Shown here piece by piece: positions 1 through 4,999 of a stretch of DNA of 9,976 nt (the first letter of the stretch is position 1; each line of letters opens with the position of its first letter). The stretch comes from Actinomycetes bacterium. GTDB taxonomy: Bacteria > Actinomycetota > Acidimicrobiia > Acidimicrobiales > Palsa-688. The notes below the pieces were generated by a model. It made no database searches. It was not told the DNA's origin and was given only the letters and a program-made list of their open reading frames with translations. Both the position numbers and the translations under genes were made by a program. The DNA lies in NCBI GenBank assembly GCA_021827225.1, contig JAKAXG010000100.1, positions 1-9,976 on the forward strand, in the 5' to 3' direction.

Positions 1-542
1 CCGCCCGGGTAGCCGAGGCCGAGGAAGCGGGCCACCTTGTCGAACGCCTCCCCCGCGGCGTCGTCGATGGTCTGGCCGAGTAGCCGGTAGTGGCCCTCGG
101 AGGTCATCAGGATGAGCATGGTGTGGCCGCCCGACACCAGCAGCACCACGGCCGGGAGCGCCATCTCCGGGTCCTCCAGGAAGGCGGCGTGGAGATGCCC
201 CTCCATGTGGTTCACCCCGACGAATGGCACCCCCCAGGCCAGGGAGTAGGCCTTGGCCGCGCTGACCCCGACCAGCAGCGAACCGATCAGGCCGGGCCCG
301 ATGGTCGCCCCCACCGCGTCCAGGTCCCGCCCGGTCACCCCAGCCCGTGTCATAGCCTCTGCCACAACCGGGGTCAGGAGATCCACGTGGGCCCGGCCGG
401 CGACCTCGGGCACCACTCCGCCGAACGCGGCGTGGATGTCCACCTGGCTCGACACCACCGAGCTCAGCACCTGCCGGCCGTCCGCCACCACCGCCGCCGC
501 GGTCTCGTCACAGGACGTCTCGATGGCCAGCACGGTGGTCAT
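1..542 (-). CDS. tsaD: TsaD, tRNA N6-threonylcarbamoyladenosine transferase, 3'-truncated by window edge
   Basis: Catalytic subunit of the t6A complex: it transfers the threonylcarbamoyl group from threonylcarbamoyl-AMP to A37 of ANN-decoding tRNAs in the cytoplasm, with TsaB and TsaE. About 180 N-terminal residues are visible of a usual ~340; the rest lies left of base 1. Seen directly: the ASKHA-fold start [19 protein letters not shown] (1-19), EVAGRAH (46-52, normally ELASRAH), [11 protein letters not shown] (82-92), the metal-binding HMEGH (His112, His116), VSGGHT (136-141) and [17 protein letters not shown] (156-172). The ATG at 542 overlaps the TGA of rimI as ATGA, which fixes the start. 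This is a textbook family member apart from the missing C-terminus, and the last gene of the tsaE-tsaB-rimI-tsaD run. Confidence 0.97.
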   Translation of the reverse strand, partial: MTTVLAIETSCDETAAAVVADGRQVLSSVVSSQVDIHAAFGGVVPEVAGRAHVDLLTPVVAEAMTRAGVTGRDLDAVGATIGPGLIGSLLVGVSAAKAYSLAWGVPFVGVNHMEGHLHAAFLEDPEMALPAVVLLVSGGHTMLILMTSEGHYRLLGQTIDDAAGEAFDKVARFLGLGYPG

Positions 543-1108
543 CCCTCACCCCCGGTCTCGTCGACGGTCACGCCCCGGATCCCCTCCTCGATGGAAGCCA
601 GCCGGGCGGCGTGGGCGGCCGAGTCGATGTCGTGGGCCCACATGATCAGCGCGTCCTCCCTGGTCTCCGCGTAGTAGTTCTTGCGCAGCCCCTCCGTCTC
701 GTAGCCGAAGCGGCGGTACATGCTCTGCGCGCCGGTGTTGGACACCCTCACCTCGAGCGTCATGTGCCGGACACCGCGGTCCAGGGCGGCGCGGTGCAGG
801 CTGAGCAGCAGCCGGCTGCCGATCTGGTGGCGCTGCCACGCCGGGTCCACGGCGATGTTGGTCACGTGGCCCTCGTCGAGGCTGACCATGAGCCCGGCGT
901 AGCCGACCACCTTCCCGTCGATCCTGGCCACCACGTAGTGGCGGCTGGAGTGCAGGCTCAGCTCGCTCAGAAACAGCGTCAGCGTCCAGGGCCGGGGGTA
1001 CACCTGGCCCTCGATCCGCAGCACCGAGCGCAGGTGACGCCGGCGCATCGGCACCAGGTGCACCTCGACGGCGGGGCGGGCGGGGCTCTCCACGTTGCCG
1101 GCCTTCAC
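539..1108 (-). CDS. rimI: RimI, GNAT-family protein N-alpha-acetyltransferase
   Basis: Acetyl-CoA-dependent N-terminal acetyltransferase. The family acetylates the N-terminal alanine of ribosomal protein S18 and, in Actinobacteria, probably other proteins. The product has 189 residues from the GTG at 1108. Seen: the strand before the cofactor site [13 protein letters not shown] (about 81-93), the acetyl-CoA pyrophosphate loop [10 protein letters not shown] (92-101), LEVRVSN with the candidate catalytic Glu (Glu119), [14 protein letters not shown] (124-137), and a tyrosine pair (145-146) placed like the catalytic Tyr of RimI. A tail of about 30 residues follows the GNAT fold. I chose GTG 1108 because it overlaps the tsaB stop as GTGA and has GGGAG five bases upstream; GTG 1120 would add four residues but lies inside that ribosome-binding site. 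The position between tsaB and tsaD is the usual actinobacterial arrangement. Confidence 0.94.
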   Translation of the reverse strand: MKAGNVESPARPAVEVHLVPMRRRHLRSVLRIEGQVYPRPWTLTLFLSELSLHSSRHYVVARIDGKVVGYAGLMVSLDEGHVTNIAVDPAWQRHQIGSRLLLSLHRAALDRGVRHMTLEVRVSNTGAQSMYRRFGYETEGLRKNYYAETREDALIMWAHDIDSAAHAARLASIEEGIRGVTVDETGGEG

Positions 1109-1887
1109 CGCTGCTCCCACCCGATCCGGACGTCGGCACCGCGCAGGTAGGTCGGGCTGACCTTCTCCGGAGCCAGGTCCGGCCGGGTGGCGGCCAGGGC
1201 GAGCAGCACGGCGGGTGAAGGATGGTCGAACTCCTCGGGAGCCACACCGAAGCTCCCCGGGACCTCCACCGGCCCGCCGGACCCGGCGAAGTACCGGCGG
1301 GCCCCGTCACCGGTGAGGATCACATCGGCGGGGAGGCGGCGCAACTCCTCGGCCAGCGCACCGGGCGAGGCCACGGCCGCCTCCGTCACCGCCACCATGG
1401 CCCCGCCGACCGGCTGGTACAGGGCCCAGAAGACCTCGCCCCTCCGGGCGTCCACGACCGAGGCCACCGGCCGGCCGGTCCCCCGGTGGGGGTGGGCCAG
1501 GATGTCGAGCGACGACACCGGCACCACCGGGACACCGAGCGCCGAGCCCAGGGCCTTGGCCGTCGCCACCCCGACCCGCAGCCCGGTGAACAGGCCGGGG
1601 CCGATGTCCACCGCCACCCTCTGCAACATCTGCAACTCGACACCGGCCAACCGGAGGAGCGACTGGATGGCCGGGGCCAGGGTCTCGCCGTGACGGCGGC
1701 CGGCCCGGACGGTGATGGCGGCGGTGATGCCTTCCGGCCCCGACACGGCCACGCCCACCTGGCCCGTGGCGGTGGCGAGGGCGAGGGTCGGCAACGCCGC
1801 GCCCCCGGCCGGCGTCCCCGGAGCGGGCGGGTTCGGGGAACCGGCGGTCACACCGGTGATGCCGGTGACGCCGGTCACGTCGGTCAC
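1105..1887 (-). CDS. tsaB: TsaB, t6A complex dimerisation/scaffold subunit
   Basis: Catalytically inactive ASKHA-fold paralogue of TsaD. It binds TsaD and recruits TsaE for tRNA t6A37 synthesis. The product has 260 residues. The diagnostic motif is VDIGPGLFTGLRVGVATAKALG, followed by GVPVVPVSSLDILA and VDARRGEVFWALY. The ASKHA start is TLALATATGQVGVAV, where the usual IDTST Asp is replaced by Ala. About 33 residues precede it, beginning with a 9-bp-repeat-encoded Thr-Gly-Val tract and then a Pro/Gly-rich stretch; most TsaB proteins begin almost at the ASKHA strand. The GTG at 1887 overlaps the tsaE stop as GTGA and has TGGAG five bases upstream. In-frame GTGs at 1878 and 1851 are alternatives. 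The gene ends in a GTGA overlap with rimI. Confidence 0.95.
   Translation of the reverse strand: MTDVTGVTGITGVTAGSPNPPAPGTPAGGAALPTLALATATGQVGVAVSGPEGITAAITVRAGRRHGETLAPAIQSLLRLAGVELQMLQRVAVDIGPGLFTGLRVGVATAKALGSALGVPVVPVSSLDILAHPHRGTGRPVASVVDARRGEVFWALYQPVGGAMVAVTEAAVASPGALAEELRRLPADVILTGDGARRYFAGSGGPVEVPGSFGVAPEEFDHPSPAVLLALAATRPDLAPEKVSPTYLRGADVRIGWEQR
1114..1118 (-). promoter_or_regulatory. ribosome-binding site of rimI
   Basis: GGGAG, five bases before the GTG at 1108 and inside the 3' end of tsaB. It decides between the two nearby in-frame GTG codons (1120 and 1108) in favour of 1108. Confidence 0.6.
1852..1887 (-). repeat. 9-bp tandem repeat at the 5' end of tsaB
   Basis: Four imperfect contiguous 9-bp units at 1852-1860, 1861-1869, 1870-1878 and 1879-1887. 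On the plus strand each reads approximately gccggtcac. They encode the Thr-Asp/Gly-Val/Ile periodic N-terminus of TsaB. The repeat places in-frame GTG codons at 1887 and 1878, and a third GTG follows just beyond it at 1851. Confidence 0.8.
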
Positions 1888-2423
1888 GCCGGCTCCAGGA
1901 CCCGGCGGGCCAGGTCGTCGCGCCGGGCCTCCCAGGTCGGGCCGACCGGCTGGAGGGTGACGGTGCGGGCCTGCTCGTCGGGTCCGTCATCCCCGTCGAT
2001 GCGCACGCCGAGGTAGGGGCCGGGCAGGGCCGCCCGGGCCCGCTCGCCCCACTCGACGACCACGACCGACCCGTCCTCGAGCATCTCCGGCAGGGCCAGG
2101 TCGACCACCTCGGAGAGCCGCTCCAGCCGGTAGACGTCCACGTGGACCAGGTCGAATCCAGCCGTCGTGGGATAGATGTTCATGAGCGTGAAGGTGGGGC
2201 TGGTGACGGCCGCGTCCACGCCGAGGGCCGCCGCCAGCCCCTGGGTGAAGGTGGTCTTGCCGGCGCCGAGGTCCCCCTGCAGCAGGAGCACGTCGCCCGG
2301 ACGCAGGCACCCGGCCAGGCGGGCGGCGACGGACCGGGTGGCTCGCTCGTCGGGGCAGGAGACCACCAGGCCGTCCACGCCCTCCATGTTGTCGCCGCCG
2401 GCTGCCCGGTTCGGCCCGGTCAC
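1884..2423 (-). CDS. tsaE: TsaE, ATPase of the t6A37 complex
   Basis: P-loop ATPase that binds the TsaB-TsaD dimer and is needed for multiple turnovers of tRNA threonylcarbamoylation. The product has 179 residues from the GTG at 2423. Seen: Walker [16 protein letters not shown] (about 50-64), [12 protein letters not shown] (75-86), HVDVYRLER (94-102) and the Walker-B-like VVVVEWGER (108-116 counted from the ATG at 2387, so about 120-128 here). All are standard for the family. I prefer GTG 2423 because it overlaps the UDG stop as GTGA and is preceded by a strong GGGGAGG. The ATG at 2387 would give 167 residues, closer to the family norm, but has no clear ribosome-binding site. The gene ends in a GTGA overlap with tsaB. 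Confidence 0.95.
   Translation of the reverse strand: MTGPNRAAGGDNMEGVDGLVVSCPDERATRSVAARLAGCLRPGDVLLLQGDLGAGKTTFTQGLAAALGVDAAVTSPTFTLMNIYPTTAGFDLVHVDVYRLERLSEVVDLALPEMLEDGSVVVVEWGERARAALPGPYLGVRIDGDDGPDEQARTVTLQPVGPTWEARRDDLARRVLEPA
1893..1897 (-). promoter_or_regulatory. ribosome-binding site of tsaB
   Basis: TGGAG, five bases before the GTG at 1887 and within the last codons of tsaE. It supports the most upstream of three in-frame GTG starts. Confidence 0.55.
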
Positions 2424-3055
2424 GGTGCCTCCCCGGACGACCCGGTAGGGGCCGCCACTGCGGATCCGGTGGGGGCCGCCGCTGGTCCGGCGGCGTCGAG
2501 GGCCTGGCGGGCCCGGACCATGTCGGCCCGCATCTTGGCCACCACCTCTCCCCCGCCCCTGAGGGCGGCAGCCGGGTGGAAGGTGGGCACGACCACGGCC
2601 CGGGTGGTTCCACCCGGGTAGGGGTAGGAACGGCCGCGCAGCCTGGTGATGCCCTCCGACGTGTCGAGCAGCGTCCGGGAGGCGAAGTTGCCCAGGGTGA
2701 TGATGACCACCGGGTCGATTATGGCGATCTGGGCCTCGAGGTACGGACGGCACGCGTCGATCTCCCCCGGCAGGGGATCCCGATTGTTCGGAGGGCGGCA
2801 CTTCACCACGTTGGCGATATAGACCTGGCGCCGTTCCAGGCCGGCCTCCTCCGCCAGCAGCTTGTCCAGGAGCTGGCCGGATCGACCCACGAACGGCCGG
2901 CCCTGCAGGTCCTCCTCCCGTCCCGGGCCCTCCCCGACCACCATCAGCCGGGCGTGCGGGTCGCCCTCGCCGAACACCACGGTGGTGCGCCCGGACGCCA
3001 GGGGGCAGAGGGTGCAGCCGAGGGCCCGCCTCTCCACCTCGACCAGTTGCGACAC
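2420..3055 (-). CDS. family-4 (Fe-S) uracil-DNA glycosylase
   Basis: Removes uracil, mainly from cytosine deamination, to start base-excision repair. The product has 211 residues from the GTG at 3055. Seen: motif 1 GEGPGREED (41-49), [16 protein letters not shown] (49-64), [14 protein letters not shown] (81-94) and motif 2 TFHPAAALR (158-166) with His160. Four cysteines (14, 17, 86, 102) sit where family-4 enzymes bind a 4Fe-4S cluster. The last ~20 residues are a low-complexity Ala/Pro/Thr/Gly tail with a duplicated AAPTGS. The frame stays open upstream through the intergenic repeats, but conservation begins at [16 protein letters not shown], so GTG 3055 fits. It heads the left operon and its TGA overlaps the tsaE GTG. 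UDG is not a usual member of this cluster. Confidence 0.93.
   Translation of the reverse strand: MSQLVEVERRALGCTLCPLASGRTTVVFGEGDPHARLMVVGEGPGREEDLQGRPFVGRSGQLLDKLLAEEAGLERRQVYIANVVKCRPPNNRDPLPGEIDACRPYLEAQIAIIDPVVIITLGNFASRTLLDTSEGITRLRGRSYPYPGGTTRAVVVPTFHPAAALRGGGEVVAKMRADMVRARQALDAAGPAAAPTGSAVAAPTGSSGEAP
2428..2434 (-). promoter_or_regulatory. strong ribosome-binding site of tsaE
   Basis: GGGGAGG, four bases before the GTG at 2423, within the last codons of the UDG gene. It is the best Shine-Dalgarno match of the left operon and decides the tsaE start over the downstream ATG at 2387. Confidence 0.65.
2442..2489. repeat. imperfect 24-bp tandem duplication in the 3' end of the UDG gene
   Basis: Two adjacent copies (2442-2465 and 2466-2489) match at 17 of the first 19 positions. 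They encode the repeated AAPTGS of the UDG C-terminal tail, outside the catalytic fold. Confidence 0.55.
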
Positions 3056-3063
3056 GGCGGACC

Positions 3064-3069
3064 ATGCTA
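3064..3069 (-). promoter_or_regulatory. possible -10 element for the UDG-tsaEB-rimI-tsaD operon
   Basis: Minus-strand TAGCAT fits the actinobacterial TANNNT -10 pattern. It ends 8 nt before the GTG at 3055, so transcription would begin at or next to the start codon and give a leaderless mRNA. This is consistent with the lack of a Shine-Dalgarno there. No good -35 hexamer is visible 16-18 bp upstream, so the call is tentative. Confidence 0.25.
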
Positions 3070-3113
3070 CCGGCGGCGGCGGCCCGGCTCGAAGAGCGGG
3101 GCGCGGCGGCGCT

Positions 3114-3250
3114 CGGGAGGGGCCAGGCCGGCGACCGGGAGGGGGCCACGCCCGCAGCCGGGAGGGGCCACGCCCGCAGCCGGGAGGGGCCACGCCGGCG
3201 ACCGGGAGGGGGCCACGCCCGCAGCCGGGAGGGGCCACGCCGGTGGCAGC
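3114..3250. repeat. nested 22/23-bp intergenic tandem repeat, six units
   Basis: Contiguous units at 3114-3135, 3136-3158, 3159-3180, 3181-3202, 3203-3225 and 3226-3250, the last diverging after 3243. They share the core cgggaggggccacgcc. There are two tail types: cgcagc (units 2, 3, 5) and ggcgac (units 1, 4). Units 2 and 5 are identical, and unit 1 differs from unit 4 by one base. The order therefore looks like a 67-bp block of three units (3114-3180) duplicated at 3181-3247. There are no spacers, so this is not a CRISPR array. Each unit carries GGGAGGGG on the plus strand. Confidence 0.9.
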
Positions 3251-3256
3251 GGAGGC

Positions 3257-3304
3257 TTTTTTGTGCAGTTGACCGCGCTATACGCATGCCAACTGCACAA
3301 AAAA
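3257..3304. repeat. perfect 15-bp inverted repeat with 18-nt spacer
   Basis: Left arm 3257-3271 is TTTTTTGTGCAGTTG; right arm 3290-3304 is its exact reverse complement. The 18-nt spacer (3272-3289) contains CTATA and the palindrome GCATGC. The arms are markedly AT-richer than the surroundings. T6 lies on the outer 5' side and A6 on the outer 3' side of both strands, the reverse of an intrinsic terminator. Arm centres are 33 bp apart, about three helical turns. It may be a two-dimer operator or a dispersed genomic palindrome; the function is unknown. Confidence 0.85.
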
Positions 3305-3316
3305 CGTCGGGGGATC

Positions 3317-3339
3317 GGCCCGAAGGATTCCTTCGGGCC
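3317..3339. repeat. perfect 11-bp GC-rich inverted repeat (hairpin)
   Basis: GGCCCGAAGGA and its exact complement are separated by one base (3328), so a transcript from either strand could form a very stable hairpin. Reading the minus strand, a T6 tract (3304-3299) follows 12 nt later, too far for a normal intrinsic terminator. No minus-strand gene ends here. It lies about 80 bp upstream of the RDD start. A second dyad, GGGGACCCC (3341-3349), follows immediately. Confidence 0.7.
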
Positions 3340-3407
3340 AGGGGACCCCGGGCCCCCAGGCGCAGTTGGTACTGTTCGCGCTGGCTGCAGCCATACAGGG
3401 CGCGGCC

Positions 3408-3414
3408 GGAAGGG
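3408..3414 (+). promoter_or_regulatory. ribosome-binding site of the RDD gene
   Basis: GGAAGGG lies four bases before the GTG at 3419 and ten before the in-frame GTG at 3425. Either could be the start; the two products differ by two residues. Confidence 0.5.
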
Positions 3415-3418
3415 TCCA

Positions 3419-4087
3419 GTGATCGTGACCACCCAAGCGAACAACCCATGGGAAGGGCCGGCCGACGGCAGGCCGGCCGATCCGACTCCGCCCGGCTGGA
3501 CCGCCAGCGCGGGAGACTGGCCTCCTCCCGGAGGCTACCCGCCCCCTCCGCCGGGCGGGGGTTATCCCGGTGGGGGTTACCCGGGCGGCGGCTACCCGGG
3601 ACCCGGCGGCGGCTACCCGGGACCCGGCGGCGGCTACCCGGGACCCGGCGGCGGCTACCCGGGCTGGACGCCTGAGGGCGGGCCGGCCGGAACGCTGGCC
3701 GGCTGGTGGCGCCGGGTCGGTGCCACCATCATCGACGGGATCATCGTCGGGATCCCGATCGGCTTCGTGCTCGGGCTGGTGGGCGCCACGCAGGGCACCA
3801 TCGAGGCCATCTCGGCCGTCGTGTTCTTCGTGTACCTGATGTTGATGATCGGCCGGCCGAAGGGCCAGACGATCGGGAACATCGGGGTCCGCACCCGGGT
3901 GGTCGACGCCCGCAACCCGGCCTACTCGATCACCCCCGGCCGGGCGGCCATCCGGGCGGTGGTGCTGCTCATCCTCCAGGTGACCGTCATCGGCTGGATC
4001 CTCGACGTCCTGTGGCCCCTGTGGGACCGCCAGAACCAGACCCTCCACGACAAGGCCGCCGGCAGCGTGGTGGTGCGCAGCGAGTAG
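3419..4087 (+). CDS. RDD-family membrane protein with GGGYPGP-repeat N-terminus
   Basis: RDD proteins are small membrane proteins named after conserved Arg and Asp residues. Their role is mostly unknown, with some linked to ion transport. The product has 222 residues from the GTG at 3419. Residues 1-85 form a hydrophilic Pro/Gly/Tyr-rich tail with two GGGYP units and three GGGYPGP units. Then come GWWRRVGATIIDGIIVG (about 95-111, with the RDD Arg and Asp), a first membrane segment at ~102-122, a second at ~128-144 followed by GRPKGQTIGNIGVRTRVVD (145-163), GRAAIRA and a third segment at ~178-198. The C-terminal LWDRQNQTLHDKAAGSVVV is typical. There is no signal peptide, so the tail is probably cytoplasmic. 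It is the only plus-strand gene, diverging from the UDG gene and converging on the peptidase. Confidence 0.88.
   Translation: MIVTTQANNPWEGPADGRPADPTPPGWTASAGDWPPPGGYPPPPPGGGYPGGGYPGGGYPGPGGGYPGPGGGYPGPGGGYPGWTPEGGPAGTLAGWWRRVGATIIDGIIVGIPIGFVLGLVGATQGTIEAISAVVFFVYLMLMIGRPKGQTIGNIGVRTRVVDARNPAYSITPGRAAIRAVVLLILQVTVIGWILDVLWPLWDRQNQTLHDKAAGSVVVRSE
3601..3663 (+). repeat. three perfect 21-bp coding repeats (GGGYPGP units)
   Basis: Exact 21-bp copies lie at 3601-3621, 3622-3642 and 3643-3663. They are preceded by two or three 15-bp GGGYP-type units (about 3556-3600) with diverged codons. Identity at synonymous positions in the 21-bp copies suggests recent expansion by slippage or unequal recombination. 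Confidence 0.9.
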
Positions 4088-4092
4088 CAGGC

Positions 4093-4956
4093 CTACGCCA
4101 GGGCGTCGGCGACGGCCGCCTCCACCACCCAGGCGGCCAGTGACCGGACCACCGCGGCCGGCGCCTGCACCGAACCGGTAGCGGCAGCAACGAGGGCGTC
4201 GCCGTCGGCTGCTCCGTGGACCGGATCGAGGGCCCGGGCCAGGCCGTCGTGGCCGGCCTCGGCCAGGAGCCGACATCCGATCTTGTCCACGGCGGCGTTG
4301 GTGGCGATGACCCCGATGGTGGTGGCCTCCACCGGTGAGACCGGCGCCGGCACCACGGGCAGGCGGGGACGGTCCAGCCCGTCCCCCGACAGGGCCAGCG
4401 CGTCGCCCATGGCGTTGACCGCCACCAGGGCCGACACGATCAGGTCCCCCTCGGTCACCGAGGCCGATCCGAGGCCGGCCGGCCGGGCCGCGTGGCGGCC
4501 CCGCCACTTGCCGACGGTGGCGCCGGCGCCGGCGCCGACCGGCCCGCGGCCCACCGCTGCGGCACCGGCCCGGGCGGCCAGGCAGGCGGCATAGCCCGCC
4601 TCCGGTCCAGGCCTGACGGCTGGGTTCCCGACCATGAGGTCGAAGATGACCATGCCCACCACGATCGGCACCGGGCCGGCGGGCGTGGGCCAACCGATCC
4701 CCCGCTCCTCGCACCAGCGGACCACCCCGTCGCAGGCCGCCAGCCCGAACGCCGAGCCCCCGGTCAGGACCACGGCGTTCACCCGGTCGACCGACCGTCG
4801 GGGATCGAGCAGGGCCCATTCCCTGGTCCCGGGAGCCCCGCCTCGGACCTCCCCGGAGACGACCGTGCCGGCGGGGAGAAGCACCACGGAGCAGCCGGTC
4901 CGGGCCTGCTCATCGCTCCAGTGGCCGAGCCGGACCCCCGGGACCGACGTGATCAC
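4093..4956 (-). CDS. P1-family peptidase (DmpA/S58 type, L-aminopeptidase/D-esterase-like)
   Basis: Self-processing Ntn-hydrolase-like aminopeptidase. DmpA itself releases N-terminal D- or L-residues and cleaves D-amino acid esters. The natural substrate of actinobacterial members is not established. The product has 287 residues, somewhat short for the family. Seen: the start ITSVPGVRLGHW (2-13), EVRGGAPGTREWALLDP (36-52), VNAVVLTGGSAFGLAA (59-74), PIVVGMVIFDL (97-107), GATVGKW (145-151) and the expected autocleavage/nucleophile region ATTIGVIATNAAVDK (211-225, candidate Thr212/Thr213), then AGHDGLARALDPVH (234-247). GTG 4956 is the only start before the conserved N-terminus, with no clear ribosome-binding site. 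It lies 43 nt downstream of alr, probably in the same transcript, and ends 5 nt from the convergent RDD stop. Confidence 0.9.
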   Translation of the reverse strand: MITSVPGVRLGHWSDEQARTGCSVVLLPAGTVVSGEVRGGAPGTREWALLDPRRSVDRVNAVVLTGGSAFGLAACDGVVRWCEERGIGWPTPAGPVPIVVGMVIFDLMVGNPAVRPGPEAGYAACLAARAGAAAVGRGPVGAGAGATVGKWRGRHAARPAGLGSASVTEGDLIVSALVAVNAMGDALALSGDGLDRPRLPVVPAPVSPVEATTIGVIATNAAVDKIGCRLLAEAGHDGLARALDPVHGAADGDALVAAATGSVQAPAAVVRSLAAWVVEAAVADALA

Positions 4957-4999
4957 CGGAACCGGGGCCGGGGTCTGCCGGCGGAAGGATCCGTCACAC

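Larger units (their letters stand above)
3056..3418. other. divergent intergenic region (363 nt) between the UDG gene and the RDD gene
   Basis: Both flanking genes point away from this region, so it should carry both promoters. From left to right it holds a possible -10 for the UDG operon, a nested 22/23-bp tandem repeat, a perfect 15-bp inverted repeat with T6/A6 outer ends, a perfect 11-bp GC hairpin, a GGGGACCCC dyad (3341-3349) and a lone GCAGTTGG half-site (3362-3369). I see no convincing promoter for the RDD gene; TTGGTA (3366-3371) and CATACA (3392-3397) are 20 bp apart, too far. The open reading frames crossing the region are compositional and show no protein-family similarity. Confidence 0.8.

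Noticed and set aside
1118..1120. GTG at 1120 as the rimI start.
   Set aside because: It lies inside the GGGAG that serves GTG 1108, and 1108 forms the GTGA overlap with tsaB.
2385..2387. ATG at 2387 as the tsaE start.
   Set aside because: It has no Shine-Dalgarno, whereas GTG 2423 has GGGGAGG at good spacing and fits the stop/start overlap of its neighbours. It remains possible, since the product would be nearer the usual length.
3114..3250. CRISPR array.
   Set aside because: The units follow each other directly with no unique spacers, and there are no cas genes in the window.
3269..3284. TTGACC and TATACG in the spacer of the inverted repeat as a sigma-70-type promoter.
   Set aside because: The hexamers are only 4 bp apart; about 17 is needed. 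No other correctly spaced pair is visible on either strand there.
3257..3339. Intrinsic terminator(s) formed by the inverted repeats and T6 tracts.
   Set aside because: In the 15-bp inverted repeat the T-run is on the 5' side of the stem on both strands. In the GC hairpin the T-run on the minus strand is 12 nt away. Both flanking genes point outward, so no transcript is expected to end here.
3056..3449. Upstream in-frame extension of the UDG gene (from 3238) and a 521-codon minus-strand frame running from 3449 into tsaE.
   Set aside because: The added residues are only the translated 22/23-bp repeat (Pro/Gly/Arg periodic). Conservation of the UDG begins just after GTG 3055 and that of TsaE after GTG 2423.
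4088..4092. A bidirectional terminator between the convergent RDD and P1 peptidase genes.
   Set aside because: Only 5 nt separate the two stop codons and no hairpin with a T-tract is visible around them. Termination must occur inside the opposing gene or be Rho-dependent.
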